Below are positions 46,198-56,449 of a stretch of DNA of 64,000 bases, one piece after another. The stretch spans positions 15,830,981 to 15,894,980 of the forward strand of contig OX579640.1 of the NCBI GenBank assembly GCA_951230915.1, in the 5' to 3' direction. The notes beneath the pieces are model-generated. The model worked only from the letters and a program-made list of their open reading frames with translations, was not told where the DNA came from and ran no database searches. The DNA is from Antitrichia curtipendula. Its lineage: Eukaryota > Streptophyta > Bryopsida > Hypnales > Leucodontaceae. Positions within the stretch are counted from its first letter, which is position 1, and the number at the start of each line of letters is the position of its first letter. The translations under genes were made by a program, and so were the position numbers.

Positions 46198-48046
46198 CCC
46201 CTAAAGGTCAGAGACTATGTTTTCACCAAAATCGCTCCAAAATTGCTATTTCTAATACAAGTACCAAATTTTTGAAAAAATGTAAACATAGGATCTTGTA
46301 ATTCACTAGTTTAACCCCTAAAGTCCCGTTGTCCCCTCGGGGAACAAAATGGATTTCGGGCAGGCTCTTACGGTCTCAATATTTTTTGTGATTTTCTGAA
46401 TTTTTTTTGTGAAGATAGAGAATCACATTAGCTTTCCAAAAATGTAATTTGTATTTCAATAGGTGCTAAGGAGCAAAAATTATGGCACAAAAATCCCAAA
46501 TTTTAGTTCGGCGGGCAGAAAAAAATCCTCAAAAAAATTTAAAATTTAAAATTTAAAAATTTGTTTCATATATATATTATTTTTATTTACATGGGAAGCT
46601 TTGATTCATTCCATTTGGATTTTTTATGCAAAAGTTATGGTCAATCTTATTTTTCGGGCATTTAGAGCATCTTTTGGAAAAAATAACTTGTAGGATTCAT
46701 TTCTGAACTCAATTTTAACAATTTAAAAAAAATAAAAGTTTCACAAGGTCAAGATTTCTTGCTAGAACAATCTCACCGTTGAGATTAGTATATTTCAATT
46801 CTACCTTAGAGCTATTCATGATTTAATTTTCCTTTAATCTTGAACCTACTTCTACTTAATAATTTTTTAATGAGTGAAAACTAAGTGTTTCTTCTTTAAA
46901 AAAAATTAGAGATTCTCAACGCAATTCTTCATCATATAAAATTAGAAATTCAAAATCATTAGAGCAAAATTTTTATTAAGTTAAACAGACTTAAAGCCAA
47001 AAAATGTAGTTGAGCAATGTACAAAAAATCTAGATTCCTTCACTTTAAATGCAAATATCTTGCAATCTACACGGTCAAAATTTCTGAAATTTCTTCCACA
47101 CATTCTACCACTAGTCTAGTACAAGATCCTACGGTTAAATATGGAAAAAAAAAGACATTAAATTTTATTTTTTGCTCTTTGCTCTAGAAATGGCAATTTT
47201 GAGTGTTTTTTGATGGAAAAATGGCCTTGGGACTTTAGGGGTTAAGAAGTTGTGGAAAAAATTTCAGAAATTTTCACTGTGTGGATTGCAAGATATTAGC
47301 GTTTGAATTGACAAAAATCCTTTTTTTGTCCCTGCAAAAATCCGGGCAGCTGCACTTCACAAGGTTACATTGGTATGAAACAATGTCCAAAATGGCGGTT
47401 ACTCTTTGGATCCATTCTTCAAGGCAACTTGGCTACATGCTTGAAAATTTTCAGATCATTTGGAATTGTAAAACATATAAGAAAAAATTAGTAAGTAGAA
47501 AGAGGCAGAGAATGTTCAAAACACTAAATTGTTAAGAATTTAAATATGGAATTGAAAAATGACAATTCCAACGGTTATAATGTTGTAATAGATAATCTAC
47601 ACCCAACATTTTTATTTTTTTTCAAAAATTTCAAAAATTTCGTAAAATTAAAGACTTCAAAGTTTATTTTAGAGTAGAGACTACATAACTACCTTCAAAC
47701 TAAAACTCCTCATAACTTTCATTTCATTAATCAAAATGGCATGATTAAAAGCTTCCCATGTATATATAAATCTAAAGAACCAATTTCAAATTTTTATTTT
47801 AAAAAAAAGTGATTTTTAAAGAAGTTTTTTCAGCTGCCCGAGCTGCCCTCCGAATAATGAAAATGACATATCATGCAATAGCTTTTTAACCACATAGTCA
47901 AAAGCTATGAAAATTGTTGGGCCTTAACACTACTCCTTGGGCACATCTTGTGTGAAAATTTCAAAGGAAAAAAATAAAAATTTAAGTTGGAGTGAGCTGC
48001 CCAAAATCGCTATGTTGTCAAAAAATGGTGTTTGGTCCTTTAGGGG
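46198..48046 (-). mobile_element. TTAA element family C, interrupted by family B
   Basis: Between TTAA 46194-46197 and 48047-48050. Written on the plus strand it starts with the C right end (CCCCTAAAGGTCAGAGACTA, ATGTTTTCACCAAAATCGCT) and finishes with the C left end (GGTGTTTGGTCCTTTAGGGG). It is split at an internal TTAA (46311-46314 / 47242-47245) by the B element 46315-47241. Without insert and extra TTAA it is about 918 bp, against 926 for the copy at 21118. The stretch after the insert holds an 85-codon plus-strand frame (47281-47535) equivalent to that in the other C copy. Confidence 0.9.
46315..47241 (+). mobile_element. TTAA element family B, intact copy nested in family C
   Basis: 927 bp with TTAA on both sides. 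Left end CCCCTAAAGTCCCGTTGTCC with TTGTCCCCTCGGGGAACAA as near-perfect subterminal palindrome; right end GGGACTTTAGGGG. Terminal match CCCCTAAAGTCCC is 13 of 13. The flanks rejoin as CACTAGTTTAAGAAGTTGTGG, equivalent to CACTAGTTTGAGAAGATGTGG-type sequence in the C copy at 21118-22043. Confidence 0.92.
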
Positions 48047-48050
48047 TTAA

Positions 48051-48282
48051 CCCATAAACGACGCTCAAGACGTTTTCCATCCGACGAATGACAAAGAATC
48101 TTTGCATGTAGGACAAAAAGTGCAACTATTCATCCTCCAAATTTTGTGTGAAAAGGGAAGATCTTCTACAATAGTTTGACTTCCAATGAGTGTTTATGCA
48201 TTTTTTTTCTTCCTAAAACCAACAATCCACACGGTACCCAAAACAGATCATTTCCACGGTGACCAGCTCGTCGTTTAAAGGG
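48051..48282 (+). mobile_element. TTAA element family D, abutting family C
   Basis: 232 bp. Its left TTAA (48047-48050) is also the right TTAA of the C element; its right TTAA is 48283-48286. Ends CCCATAAACGACG and CGTCGTTTAAAGGG, a 13-base inverted repeat with one extra base. It was probably inserted into the TTAA created by the C insertion, or the reverse. Non-coding. Confidence 0.9.
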
Positions 48283-48286
48283 TTAA

Positions 48287-48722
48287 AAGTGTAGTTGTCC
48301 TACTCCAATACCACTGTAGGACGCACTTCCACCACAATTTTCTTATGTGTGACCCCTCCAAATCAGACCTGGATCATGCCTGGCTGTATTAAGTGAAATT
48401 TATCAGCTCATCATGCTTCCTTTGTGACACTGCGATTTTGTTCATGTTACCTTGATGTGTTCTGCTGACAAACAAATACTTCCTAATCAGTGAACCCTTA
48501 CTGTATACATACAGTAATACACACAGCATGCTTACGCTTTGTAGCGAGATACCATTTTCTTTTTTAAATTTTGGAGTTTATTCCAAGAGTGCAACCAAGA
48601 ACAAAAGGTGGAGAGCTGAGGGCAGCAGAGCCCTGTCATGGAGAGAGAAAATAAAAGGAATAAAATCAAACCCTAATTTACATAACGGAACCACGACTAA
48701 CCATTTCTTCATCAGGTGTCTC
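48287..48722. other. less AT-rich spacer, no gene called
   Basis: Composition shifts here to more balanced bases through about 50400. The 80-codon frame at 48528-48770 has no recognisable domain. Confidence 0.35.
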
Positions 48723-48866
48723 AAGGTGAAAAGCACCCATTCCCTGTCTCTGTACCCAATTCTGTCATGATGTACCAACAGAGTACATTCTTACTACGAA
48801 AAATGTCCACCCTTGGTATATCGTGACAGAATTGGGTGCAGGGATGGGAATGGGCACCTTCACCTT
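48723..48866. ncRNA. long imperfect hairpin, candidate miRNA precursor or young inverted repeat
   Basis: Arms 48723-48778 and 48813-48866 pair over about 55 bases with few mismatches and one small bulge; the loop is about 34 bases. Paired blocks include ACCCAATTCTGTCA with TGACAGAATTGGGT and GCCCATTCC-type sequence with GGAATGGGC. Length, near-complete pairing and loop size fit a plant miRNA fold-back. I do not recognise a conserved mature miRNA. No element ends or target duplications are seen. Both strands can fold, so strand is undetermined. Confidence 0.55.
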
Positions 48867-48877
48867 ACTCATGACGA

Positions 48878-49045
48878 GAAACCAAAGAATGGAGTTTGGG
48901 GCCAAGTCTTGTCGAATTCATGAAGGAATTCGCAGCATGAAACCAAAGAATGGAGTTTGGGGCCAAGTCTTGTTGAATTCATGAAGGAATTTGTAGCATG
49001 AAACCAAAGAACGCAGTACGGAGCCAAGTGTTGCATGTTGAATTC
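48878..49045. repeat. 61-bp tandem repeat, about 2.8 units
   Basis: Units begin at 48878, 48939 and 49000 with GAAACCAAAGAA. The first two are almost identical through GGAGTTTGGGGCCAAGTCTTG and GAATTCATGAAGGAATT. The third is more diverged and incomplete. It starts about a dozen bases after the hairpin. Confidence 0.92.
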
Positions 49046-50399
49046 TACAAACTTGGAGTTTGTGCGAATTTGGCCTGGAGCGTGTCGCGGAGTAGTCAGA
49101 GTGGTGTGAAGCCCATGAGCGAGAGCAGCTCTTCCACCAAATCAAAAATTGGATCACTCATACAGTTGAAATTCCTCGTCGAATCCCGAGTGAACAGCCC
49201 TGCGTGTGTGTTATGTGTGTGTCAATGACCTGATTCTCCAAGTACGTACCACCGGCAAATCCGTGGTGACTGTAAGGTAAAGGGGTAAGGCTCTCCCGGC
49301 TTCCAACCTCCGTCGGTCCGTCCAACTTGCACATGCACAGCTGGTCTATTACCGAGATCCCTGTACTGTACTGTTAAGCATGCTTAACCTCTCTCTCTCT
49401 CTCCTTTTGGTCCTTAATTCTTTGTGATTAAGCTAACTTAATAACTTGTGAAAAAATCAGCTAATCTCCATCAACAGCAGCTCCGTCCCTGCGCCCTGCC
49501 TACCTAACGTTACCTGACGGTCGTCTCATGGGTAGTCAGGACACTGGCTGGGAGAGAGCCAGGGACCTTTCAAATGCTTTGTCTTACAGTAATAAGGTAG
49601 ACACAAGTCTATGACCACCCTGATTTGCAATTTGAATATCTTGGGGTCAATTCCAAGAGGGTTGCATATTTTTTCTCTCTAGAGGTGTGCGCTTGTTTCA
49701 CAAATCAAACCCAGGTGGAGTTATAATTTTACAATTAAAATTGTAATTTGTGTGAATTTCTAAAGTGGTCGGCCTGAAATGACAAATTCGTTGATAGAGT
49801 GGAGTCATAAACAACCAATAACCACATTTCAGTTCATAGAGTGGTCTCATTTCTTCAAAAAACCGGTTCAGTGTGAGAATTGAAGGAAATTAGCAGGTAA
49901 AACTCAAAAGTTTCCCGAACACTGCCCCCAATGCAATCAGCTCTTAAAAAAGATCGCTTTACGGACCTCCTACCAAACACGAGGTTGTACTACTGAGGAA
50001 TTAAGTTTAGGCTCAGGAAGAGCACGGACCCAGCCGCGGGGAAATGGGACTGCGGGACAGCCCAGGACTCTCTCTCTCTCTCTGATGAGATGAGTCATCA
50101 CAAAGGCCCAGCAAGGACTCCCCAATTGGTTGAACTTCTCCATCAATCAATCAATCACCTGAATCAAGTGATGAGGAGGACGGACGGACGGACGGACAGA
50201 AGAAGACCAGGTCAAGGACTGGCTCGGAAACAGCGAGTTTCTGGGGCACAGGACGTTACGGTAAAGAGTGGTCATTTGAAGTCTGCCTTCTTTTTTTTCT
50301 TTTTACCCCTGGAGAAACACTGGAGTTTTTTTTAATTTGCCACCTATGATCAAATCTGCAAATTTTGAATTCAAATTTGGATTCAGATGATCCACATTA
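49046..50399. other. less AT-rich region with simple repeats, no gene called
   Basis: Contains (CT)n near 49388-49403 and 50067-50086, a GGAC tetramer repeat at about 50177-50198, and text typical of plant untranslated or promoter DNA. Several 70-80 codon frames occur without recognisable domains. It could be a 5' region of a host gene or a degraded element; nothing decides. Confidence 0.35.
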
Positions 50400-50703
50400 A
50401 GGTGGGTACACCCAAAACCGCCACTTTTTGCTCCTGAGTTTAGTTACTATTATTAGACTGTCCAAATTTGTTCTTGTTGTCCAAGTTTTGTCCAAATTTG
50501 TTCATATGTTCTTGTTGGCAATTGAAAGGAGGTTCCAATGTACCAGAGGACGTGGCATTTGGATATTGTATGCAAAAGTTATTAAGGAACAAAGTTTGGT
50601 TCTAAAATGGTTTCTTCCACATAGATACGGAATTGATTTTGGAGATGTACACAGAGTAAAGATGGCGGTTTAAGGTCAGTGGCACATTTGGGTGTACCTA
50701 CCT
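50400..50703. mobile_element. TA-target MITE (Tc1/mariner-like), copy 1
   Basis: 304 bp flanked by TA (50398-50399 and 50704-50705). Inverted ends AGGTGGGTACACCCAAA and its complement TTTGGGTGTACCTACCT. The copy at 57514-57781 is the reverse complement with the same ends and also has TA flanks. A TA target with short inverted ends fits the Tc1/mariner group; the ends are not those of Stowaway MITEs. Non-coding. Confidence 0.75.
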
Positions 50704-50705
50704 TA

Positions 50706-51629
50706 CTTATGAGACGGGGAGAAAATTTTAAGAAAGGTGGTATATATTTTAGGAGAGGTGCAGAAGGGATCACGTCTGTGGTACCCCAACAAGACTAATG
50801 TAGGAACCATTTTGCCCCTGCATTTTTACCCCTAGAAAAAATGCAAGAACTATTTATTTGCCGTGCATGATAAAACTTTCAAATTTTGAGTTCATATTTG
50901 CAATCAAAGGCCCTATGTTAATTATAGAGATGTAATAAATTAGTTTATCAAGCACAAAATAGGGGGGCTTTTTTACTTTACATTCATTCTTAATTGGCCC
51001 TCTGCATTAGGCTCATTGGGGTACTATAAATGCAATATGAAGAACGCGGGCTGCTAAGTTTGCTTGCTTGATGAGTTGTACTCTAGTTGAAGCTTTTACT
51101 TGTCTTCAAATTGATCCAATTTGCTTAGGGAGAGTCCACAAATTGAGAATCATTGGAAGACGGGGAGATGTAGATTTGGAGCTTTTGAGGCAAAATACTA
51201 ATTTCTAAAAGAATTGACGTCTTCTAGGTGGATTATAGATGTATTCAGATGCTTACTATAGAAGCTACATGAAATGGATGAAGTACATTCAATTATAGTA
51301 GAAAAATCAACCCTAGGATCTTCCTGTGGAATCATTGCATGAAACAATTGTGCTACTGTACTTGTTGCATTTTTATATATTTATATATATTTTTATATAT
51401 TTGAGTATTATTTCTTGTTTGAATCACAGAATATAAATTTTCTATTTGCTCTTTGATTTCTTACAATTTGGGTCATGTATTCTCTTCATTTGTCCATGCA
51501 AATGAATGAAATTGAGGTCTCTGGTAGGACTAGTTGAGTATTTTTCAATACTTTTCAATACTTCCAATACTATTGTCGTATTGAAGGTGATATAGGCCAT
51601 CTACTAATTGAAGTAGGCATCTTCACATG
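50706..51629. other. spacer with a weak MITE echo
   Basis: Around 50815-51000 phrases of the GGCC-ended MITE appear (CCGTGCATGATAAAACTTTC, GAGTTCATATTTGCAATCAA, GCACAAAATAGGGGGGC), too diverged to place ends. A TATATATTT tract lies at 51370-51400. The last part, about 51590-51629, is the inverted counterpart of 19057-19100. Confidence 0.4.
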
Positions 51630-51633
51630 TTAA

Positions 51634-52562
51634 CCCCTAAAATTCATTGGTCTTACAAGGGGCCCAAAAATAACCTTTGGTAAGCTCATAAGGTCTCAAT
51701 ATTCATTGTGATTTTTTGAAACTTTTTTTGAAGCTAGAAAAATATATGAGCTTCATGGGAATATAATTATTATTTTTGTCGGTGATCAAGAATAAAAGTT
51801 ATGGCACAATTAGCCAAAAACGGAGGTTGGTGGGCATCATAAAAAAATCACAAAAAGTCAATATTATTATTATTATTTTTAATTCCCCTAAAAGATTATA
51901 TGTTTGTCTACATGTGAAGCTTTGAATCATAGTATTTGGGCTAGTGATGAGAAAGTTATTGACGATCTTTTTTTTCAAGCAATCTAAGTATCTTCTTCAA
52001 AAAACAACTTATAGAATTCATTTTTGAATGCAATCTTTTTTTTTCAAAAGAAATTTGTTTGACAGGGTTAAATATGCTTGCTAGAATAATTTCAGAATTG
52101 GGATTATTATATTTCAATTCCATCTTAGAGGTATTAACAATTTAGTCTTTCTTTCAATCTTAGACTTACATCTACTTAACAATTTTTTACAGAATGAAAA
52201 TCGTATTGATGTTTTTTTATTTATTTTTCCTAAAATCTCAACTCAATTCTTCAACATAATAAATTTTTAATTTAAATTGTGCAATGCAAAAGAATTCTAC
52301 AAATGGCGGTCAAAGTCATTTGAAATTGTAGACCATAATTCAAAAAAAAAATTATTTCCAATTTTGAATGCTAATATCTTTTAATTTGTAAGGTCAAATT
52401 TCATGAAATTCTTACCGCAAGATTTAAGACAAGACAAGGCAAGTACAAGATTATATCATTATATTCTTTAAAAGTTATTTAGTCTATTTTCTTGGGCAAA
52501 TGTAGCTAGAATGGCAATTTTGAATGTTTTTTGACAAAAAAATGACTTTGGGACTTTGGGGG
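51634..52562 (+). mobile_element. TTAA element family B, intact copy with empty-site counterpart
   Basis: 929 bp between TTAA 51630-51633 and 52563-52566. Left end CCCCTAAAATTCATTGG, right end ACTTTGGGGG. The flanks (AGTAGGCATCTTCACATG before, AAGATGTGTGTAGTATTGGG after) are the reverse complement of 19038-19075 in copy A and of 26215-26250 in copy B, where a single TTAA is present (19053-19056; 26228-26231). Non-coding. Confidence 0.9.
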
Positions 52563-52566
52563 TTAA

Positions 52567-54160
52567 AAGATGTGTGTAGTATTGGGAGTTACTGTTAATT
52601 GTTCTTGTTAGTGGTCAATTGATAATTGGTTTAGTAGTAGTTGATATTAGGATTAAAGGGGCTTATAATTAGGTTGGTCAATTGACGGCTATCCTCCTAG
52701 AGTCGTGGTTGGCTACTTAGAAGCAAGGCTAGTTTTTTTGTCTCTCTCTTGGTTCTTATTGGGTTTGAGGCATGAGATGCACTCTTGGATGCACTTGGGT
52801 GATAAGTGTACATTTTTTGATGATTTTTTATTGAAGAAAGCATTGATGTGAGAAATTTTGACTTGTATTTTAATAAAATGTTGGATTAAGACAAAATTTT
52901 GAATCTATCACTTTTTAGATTCAAATCTATTATTGAGAAGGAGATATGAAGCTTCAAAGTAGTGGTATTTGGAATCAAAAGCAACTAAGATAGGTATATT
53001 TATGAGCTTCATTTTTATTGAATATTAGAGAAAAAACGAGGCCTTTGGAGGGTTGCTCTACAATCCTCCAAGGACCCCACTAATTACATTTGGGAGGGCT
53101 TAAGCAATATTTTTTCTCCTATACCCACTTACCTTATGTTGTAATGTCAGATGCTTGGTAATGGCTCAGAATTCGAGTACAAAGTGTTAAAAAACCAAGG
53201 TCAAGATACTCTAATGAACCTTAACCTTGATTTTCTGACACACTGTACTTGGATGCACTTTGCACTCAAAACAAATTGTGAAAAATAAATTATCGTGGAA
53301 AATAAATGAGTGTCCAAAATTAATTCAATGAACATCTACCATCCATTTTTTTTTATTATGGCAATGTGAAAGAGTGAAAGACCCACTTCATTGATATTGG
53401 GTGAGTATGAAGGGTGAAGAGGTTGCTTTTATAGAGAATTGCAATGTCCACCATGAAGCCACAAAGGCTATAGGATAATTTGAAAATAGTTCGATCATTG
53501 TTGAATGAGTGAAGATACATAACCCACAAGGGTTGTTAATCCTACCACTACCCCACTTGTACGAAGAGCTTTTCTTCTCATCTTGAGTTCTAACTTACAA
53601 AATTAAATAAGTGACTATTTAAGCTAGTTACCTTTGGCTACTACCTTCAAAAGTCACTTAAGTTGGCTTAATTGAAACAATTGTCAATTAAACACCAGGT
53701 TGTATTGATAAATACTTTGGATACATTTTATAGTTGCAAAAATAGTCATGGCTTGACTATTTTTGTGAAAGTGAGACCAACTGACAATGCACTTCGAATC
53801 CTTTTCATAGCCTCCCTACCCATTGTTTAATAGCTTGGTTTATCACTCTAAAGCACCTAGTGGAGGTTTGAGATTTATTCTAATGATTTCTGTGATATGG
53901 CTATGAAACTTTGAGGGTACATTCCTTAACTTATCTACTACCTTATCTCAAAACCTTGGCTATAATGGATATGGGACCTCCAAATTATTCACAAAATAAA
54001 ACTAGAGTGCAGAGGTCGTGAAAAGTTAGAAAGTCAATAGTAGAGAAATATTCTCCTTTATTTGGACAATATTTTGTTTTAGAGTAAAAATTGATACGTG
54101 AGTATTTGACTAGTTGATCTGCATTACAACCAAGGTTTAAGACATTTGGAGTGATAATAA
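52567..54160 (-). repeat. inverted dispersed paralogue of the duplicated segment
   Basis: Read in reverse, it follows copy B from about 26230 down to 25494: TCTAATACTACACAC, the TCAACTGAC-like block, CCAAGAGTCAAGAGA-like text, a TTGCTTTTGATTCC block, and AGTCAACAGTGG / AGTCAATAGTAG. This includes the 25494-25910 stretch that copy A lacks, so the common ancestor had that stretch and copy A lost it. A short inverted repeat at about 53176-53275 (AAGTACAGTGTGTCAGAAAA versus GAGTACAAAGTGTTAAAAAA) is inserted. Confidence 0.7.
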
Positions 54161-54420
54161 ATTATTTATGCTAAGTCATGGTTAGATATGGTAGTTTCTA
54201 GATTATCTTCGGAAAGATTAGAAAGTTGGTCATGAGAAAATATCCACCAAAGTTAAACATAATCTTAGATTTGGGTGTCAATTAATATATTAGTAATTGA
54301 CAAGTTGATTTACATTGTGACAAGCTTCAAGACATTTGGAATGATTGTTCATCATTTATGCTACATCAAAGCTAGATATGATACTTTATAGGTTATCATG
54401 GGAATTATAGGATAGGGATT
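54020..54420. repeat. diverged tandem duplication of ~185 bp
   Basis: AAGACATTTGGAGTGATAAT ... TTATTTATGCTAAGTC (54147 onward) is repeated as AAGACATTTGGAATGATTGT ... TCATTTATGCTACATC (about 54330 onward), followed in both by TAGATATG-TA-TTT-TAG-TTATC. The first unit overlaps the end of the inverted paralogue. Confidence 0.6.
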
Positions 54421-55202
54421 TGGGAAAAGGAAAATTGCCTTCTAACAGTAGTTTTTGCATCCATTCCTTTTCTAAATTTAGGACAATACAATATTGATGT
54501 ACCTCCTTGGTCTGAAATAAATCCAAGGTTTCCAAGAAATGGCTAGATTAGTACGTGAGTAGCTCCTATTTTCAAAGGATTGCATAGTTATTGTTAGCTT
54601 CTACTAAACCCACTAGGTGTGAAAGAATGGAAGTCAAAAGTGAAGCAACACATGTTGAAAACAAGCGGCAAAATTGACAAATTTTCTCTTCAAGGAACTG
54701 CTCTAGTGGTATTAATTTTGATTGTTCTCCAAGCAATGTTGGTGTAGTGATGTCCATTGACGTCCTTTGTACTCAATTCCAACAATGTCATGTGATTAAA
54801 GTCCAAGAAATTTTCAATAAGAGATTTGTTAGTAGTAAATTTAATATAGTTGTGGGTTGAATTCTTTGCCTTTGATTGGTTAGAGGTTGGGTTTTGATTT
54901 CCTTTGCATAGATCAAATTTAGCTATATAATCTCTAGAATGTAGTATTTACATATTCTTTTGGTTTAGGGTGTTCAAACTAGCTTCTGTTGTTATCCATC
55001 AAGTTGTGAAGAGCCAATTTTGAATTTAATTTGGGACAATTACATTTGAAAATCCAGGTTTATTTTAGGATGGAGGGAGTATACAGCTTGAATGGTTAAA
55101 CTCATCCACTTCAAATATCTGCCCCAAATGTCATGCTATTGAGGTTGACAACAATAGTCTATTGAAGTTGACAATATTAGATCCTTGAAAGAAGCTACTT
55201 TC
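54421..55202. other. no gene recognised
   Basis: AT-rich spacer before the LINE tail. It may contain further decayed LINE sequence, but no motif is readable. Confidence 0.35.
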
Positions 55203-55745
55203 ATGTGGTCAATTTGGCACAATGGGGTAGCATTTCACTATTGGAGAGCCAAGATTGCCCTAGGTATTTATATGAATTGCAGCTACTGCAACTTAGATAC
55301 CAAAAAATTCTCATTCTATAGGTTTTAATGTCTATCAACGAGCCCTAGAAGTTTGGGATTATGCCCAATCTATGCTTTATAGATCTAAAGGGGTGCAACC
55401 AATCATAGGACCCCATGATAGATTAAATTTTTTACAATGCATATTTGGCTCTTCAACTCCTAGACGGTATCAAGACCTTAAGATCATTTGGACCATGCTT
55501 TGTGTTTTTTCACTGTGGATTGTTTGGATCTCCCATAACAACAAGGATTTTACATTGAAGTGATGGCCTCTGGAATTCATGCATACAACAATATGGGATG
55601 CTCTCCTCAACTCAGGTGGTGCTGCTAAACTCAAGGTTCATCAATGTCCACATGATGCGACAAATATTTGGGCCAAGTTTGATTGTATTTGGCTTAAATC
55701 CCCAATCCTAACTAGCAGGAATGGTACTAGTAGGAATGGTACTAG
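55203..55745 (+). pseudogene. LINE ORF2 C-terminal tail with zinc-knuckle region, frameshifted
   Basis: The first part reads MWSIWHNGVAFHYWRAKIAL then C-YC (GIYMNCSYCN), the zf-RVT-like segment of plant non-LTR retrotransposons. After a frameshift near 55325 the second part reads LEVWDYAQSMLYRSKGVQP, PRRYQDLKIIWTMLCVFSLW, IVWISHNNKDF. After a stop at 55561 a third part reads TIWDALLNSGGAAKLKVHQC, FDCIWLKSPILTSRNG. The order matches the usual tail W..WHN-, -KG-QP--GP-, -PRR-, -W-IW--RND-, -IWD-L--, -FD--W-. The polymerase and endonuclease domains are absent. Confidence 0.75.
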
Positions 55746-56445
55746 CATCAAGGGGCCCCCCTCTTGTTTATTCTCTCAGCTTACCTTTCTTTGCTTTCCT
55801 TTTTCCTTCTTTTTTTTAACTCTTATCTCTTCATTGTCCAGTCTTCATAGCTTGGCTGTTTTGTGTTCTGGTTTTTTCTCAATGCAATGGTTCTTTCCAT
55901 TCATTCAACAAATAAATTTAAAAAATAATCTTTTTTATTAGTGCTTTCCCTTTTATCCTACTCAAGCTTCTCTAATTCAAGAGCAATCACAACATGGCCA
56001 AAGACATGGGAGCAAATGTCATACACTGTGGCAGCATCACAGTGGTACGTTTACAACTTTAATGAGACTCTGGGATTGTGCCATGGCGGGTTCTGTTTTT
56101 AGACGTTTCCATGACCTGGATCCGAATCTAGCTTAGCCATGAAGGAATCAACACCATCCATGCATGCGCTACGATCCAAGTCATGTTCCTGTCCATGCGT
56201 TTCAAAAAAATATAAGCTTTTCATGTTCCTGTTTCTGTTGCTTAGCAATGCAACAAGCAAAGCAGTCATTTTTAAACATTAAATGTTAATATTGTGCTAT
56301 CTTACAGTATCAGTGAAAAATTTAAAAAAATAGGTAATCAGTGGAACATGAGCATAAACTTAACAAAAAAATAGAATGAAAACTAAAATACTCACTGAGA
56401 GAAACTGAATGTAAGTAATTCCCAAATTAAATTTGTGGAAATAAC
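55746..56445. other. no gene recognised
   Basis: Pyrimidine-rich tract (55755-55850) then ordinary spacer. The first tract could be the 3' untranslated part of the LINE, though no clean A tail is seen. Confidence 0.35.
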
Positions 56446-56449
56446 TTAA

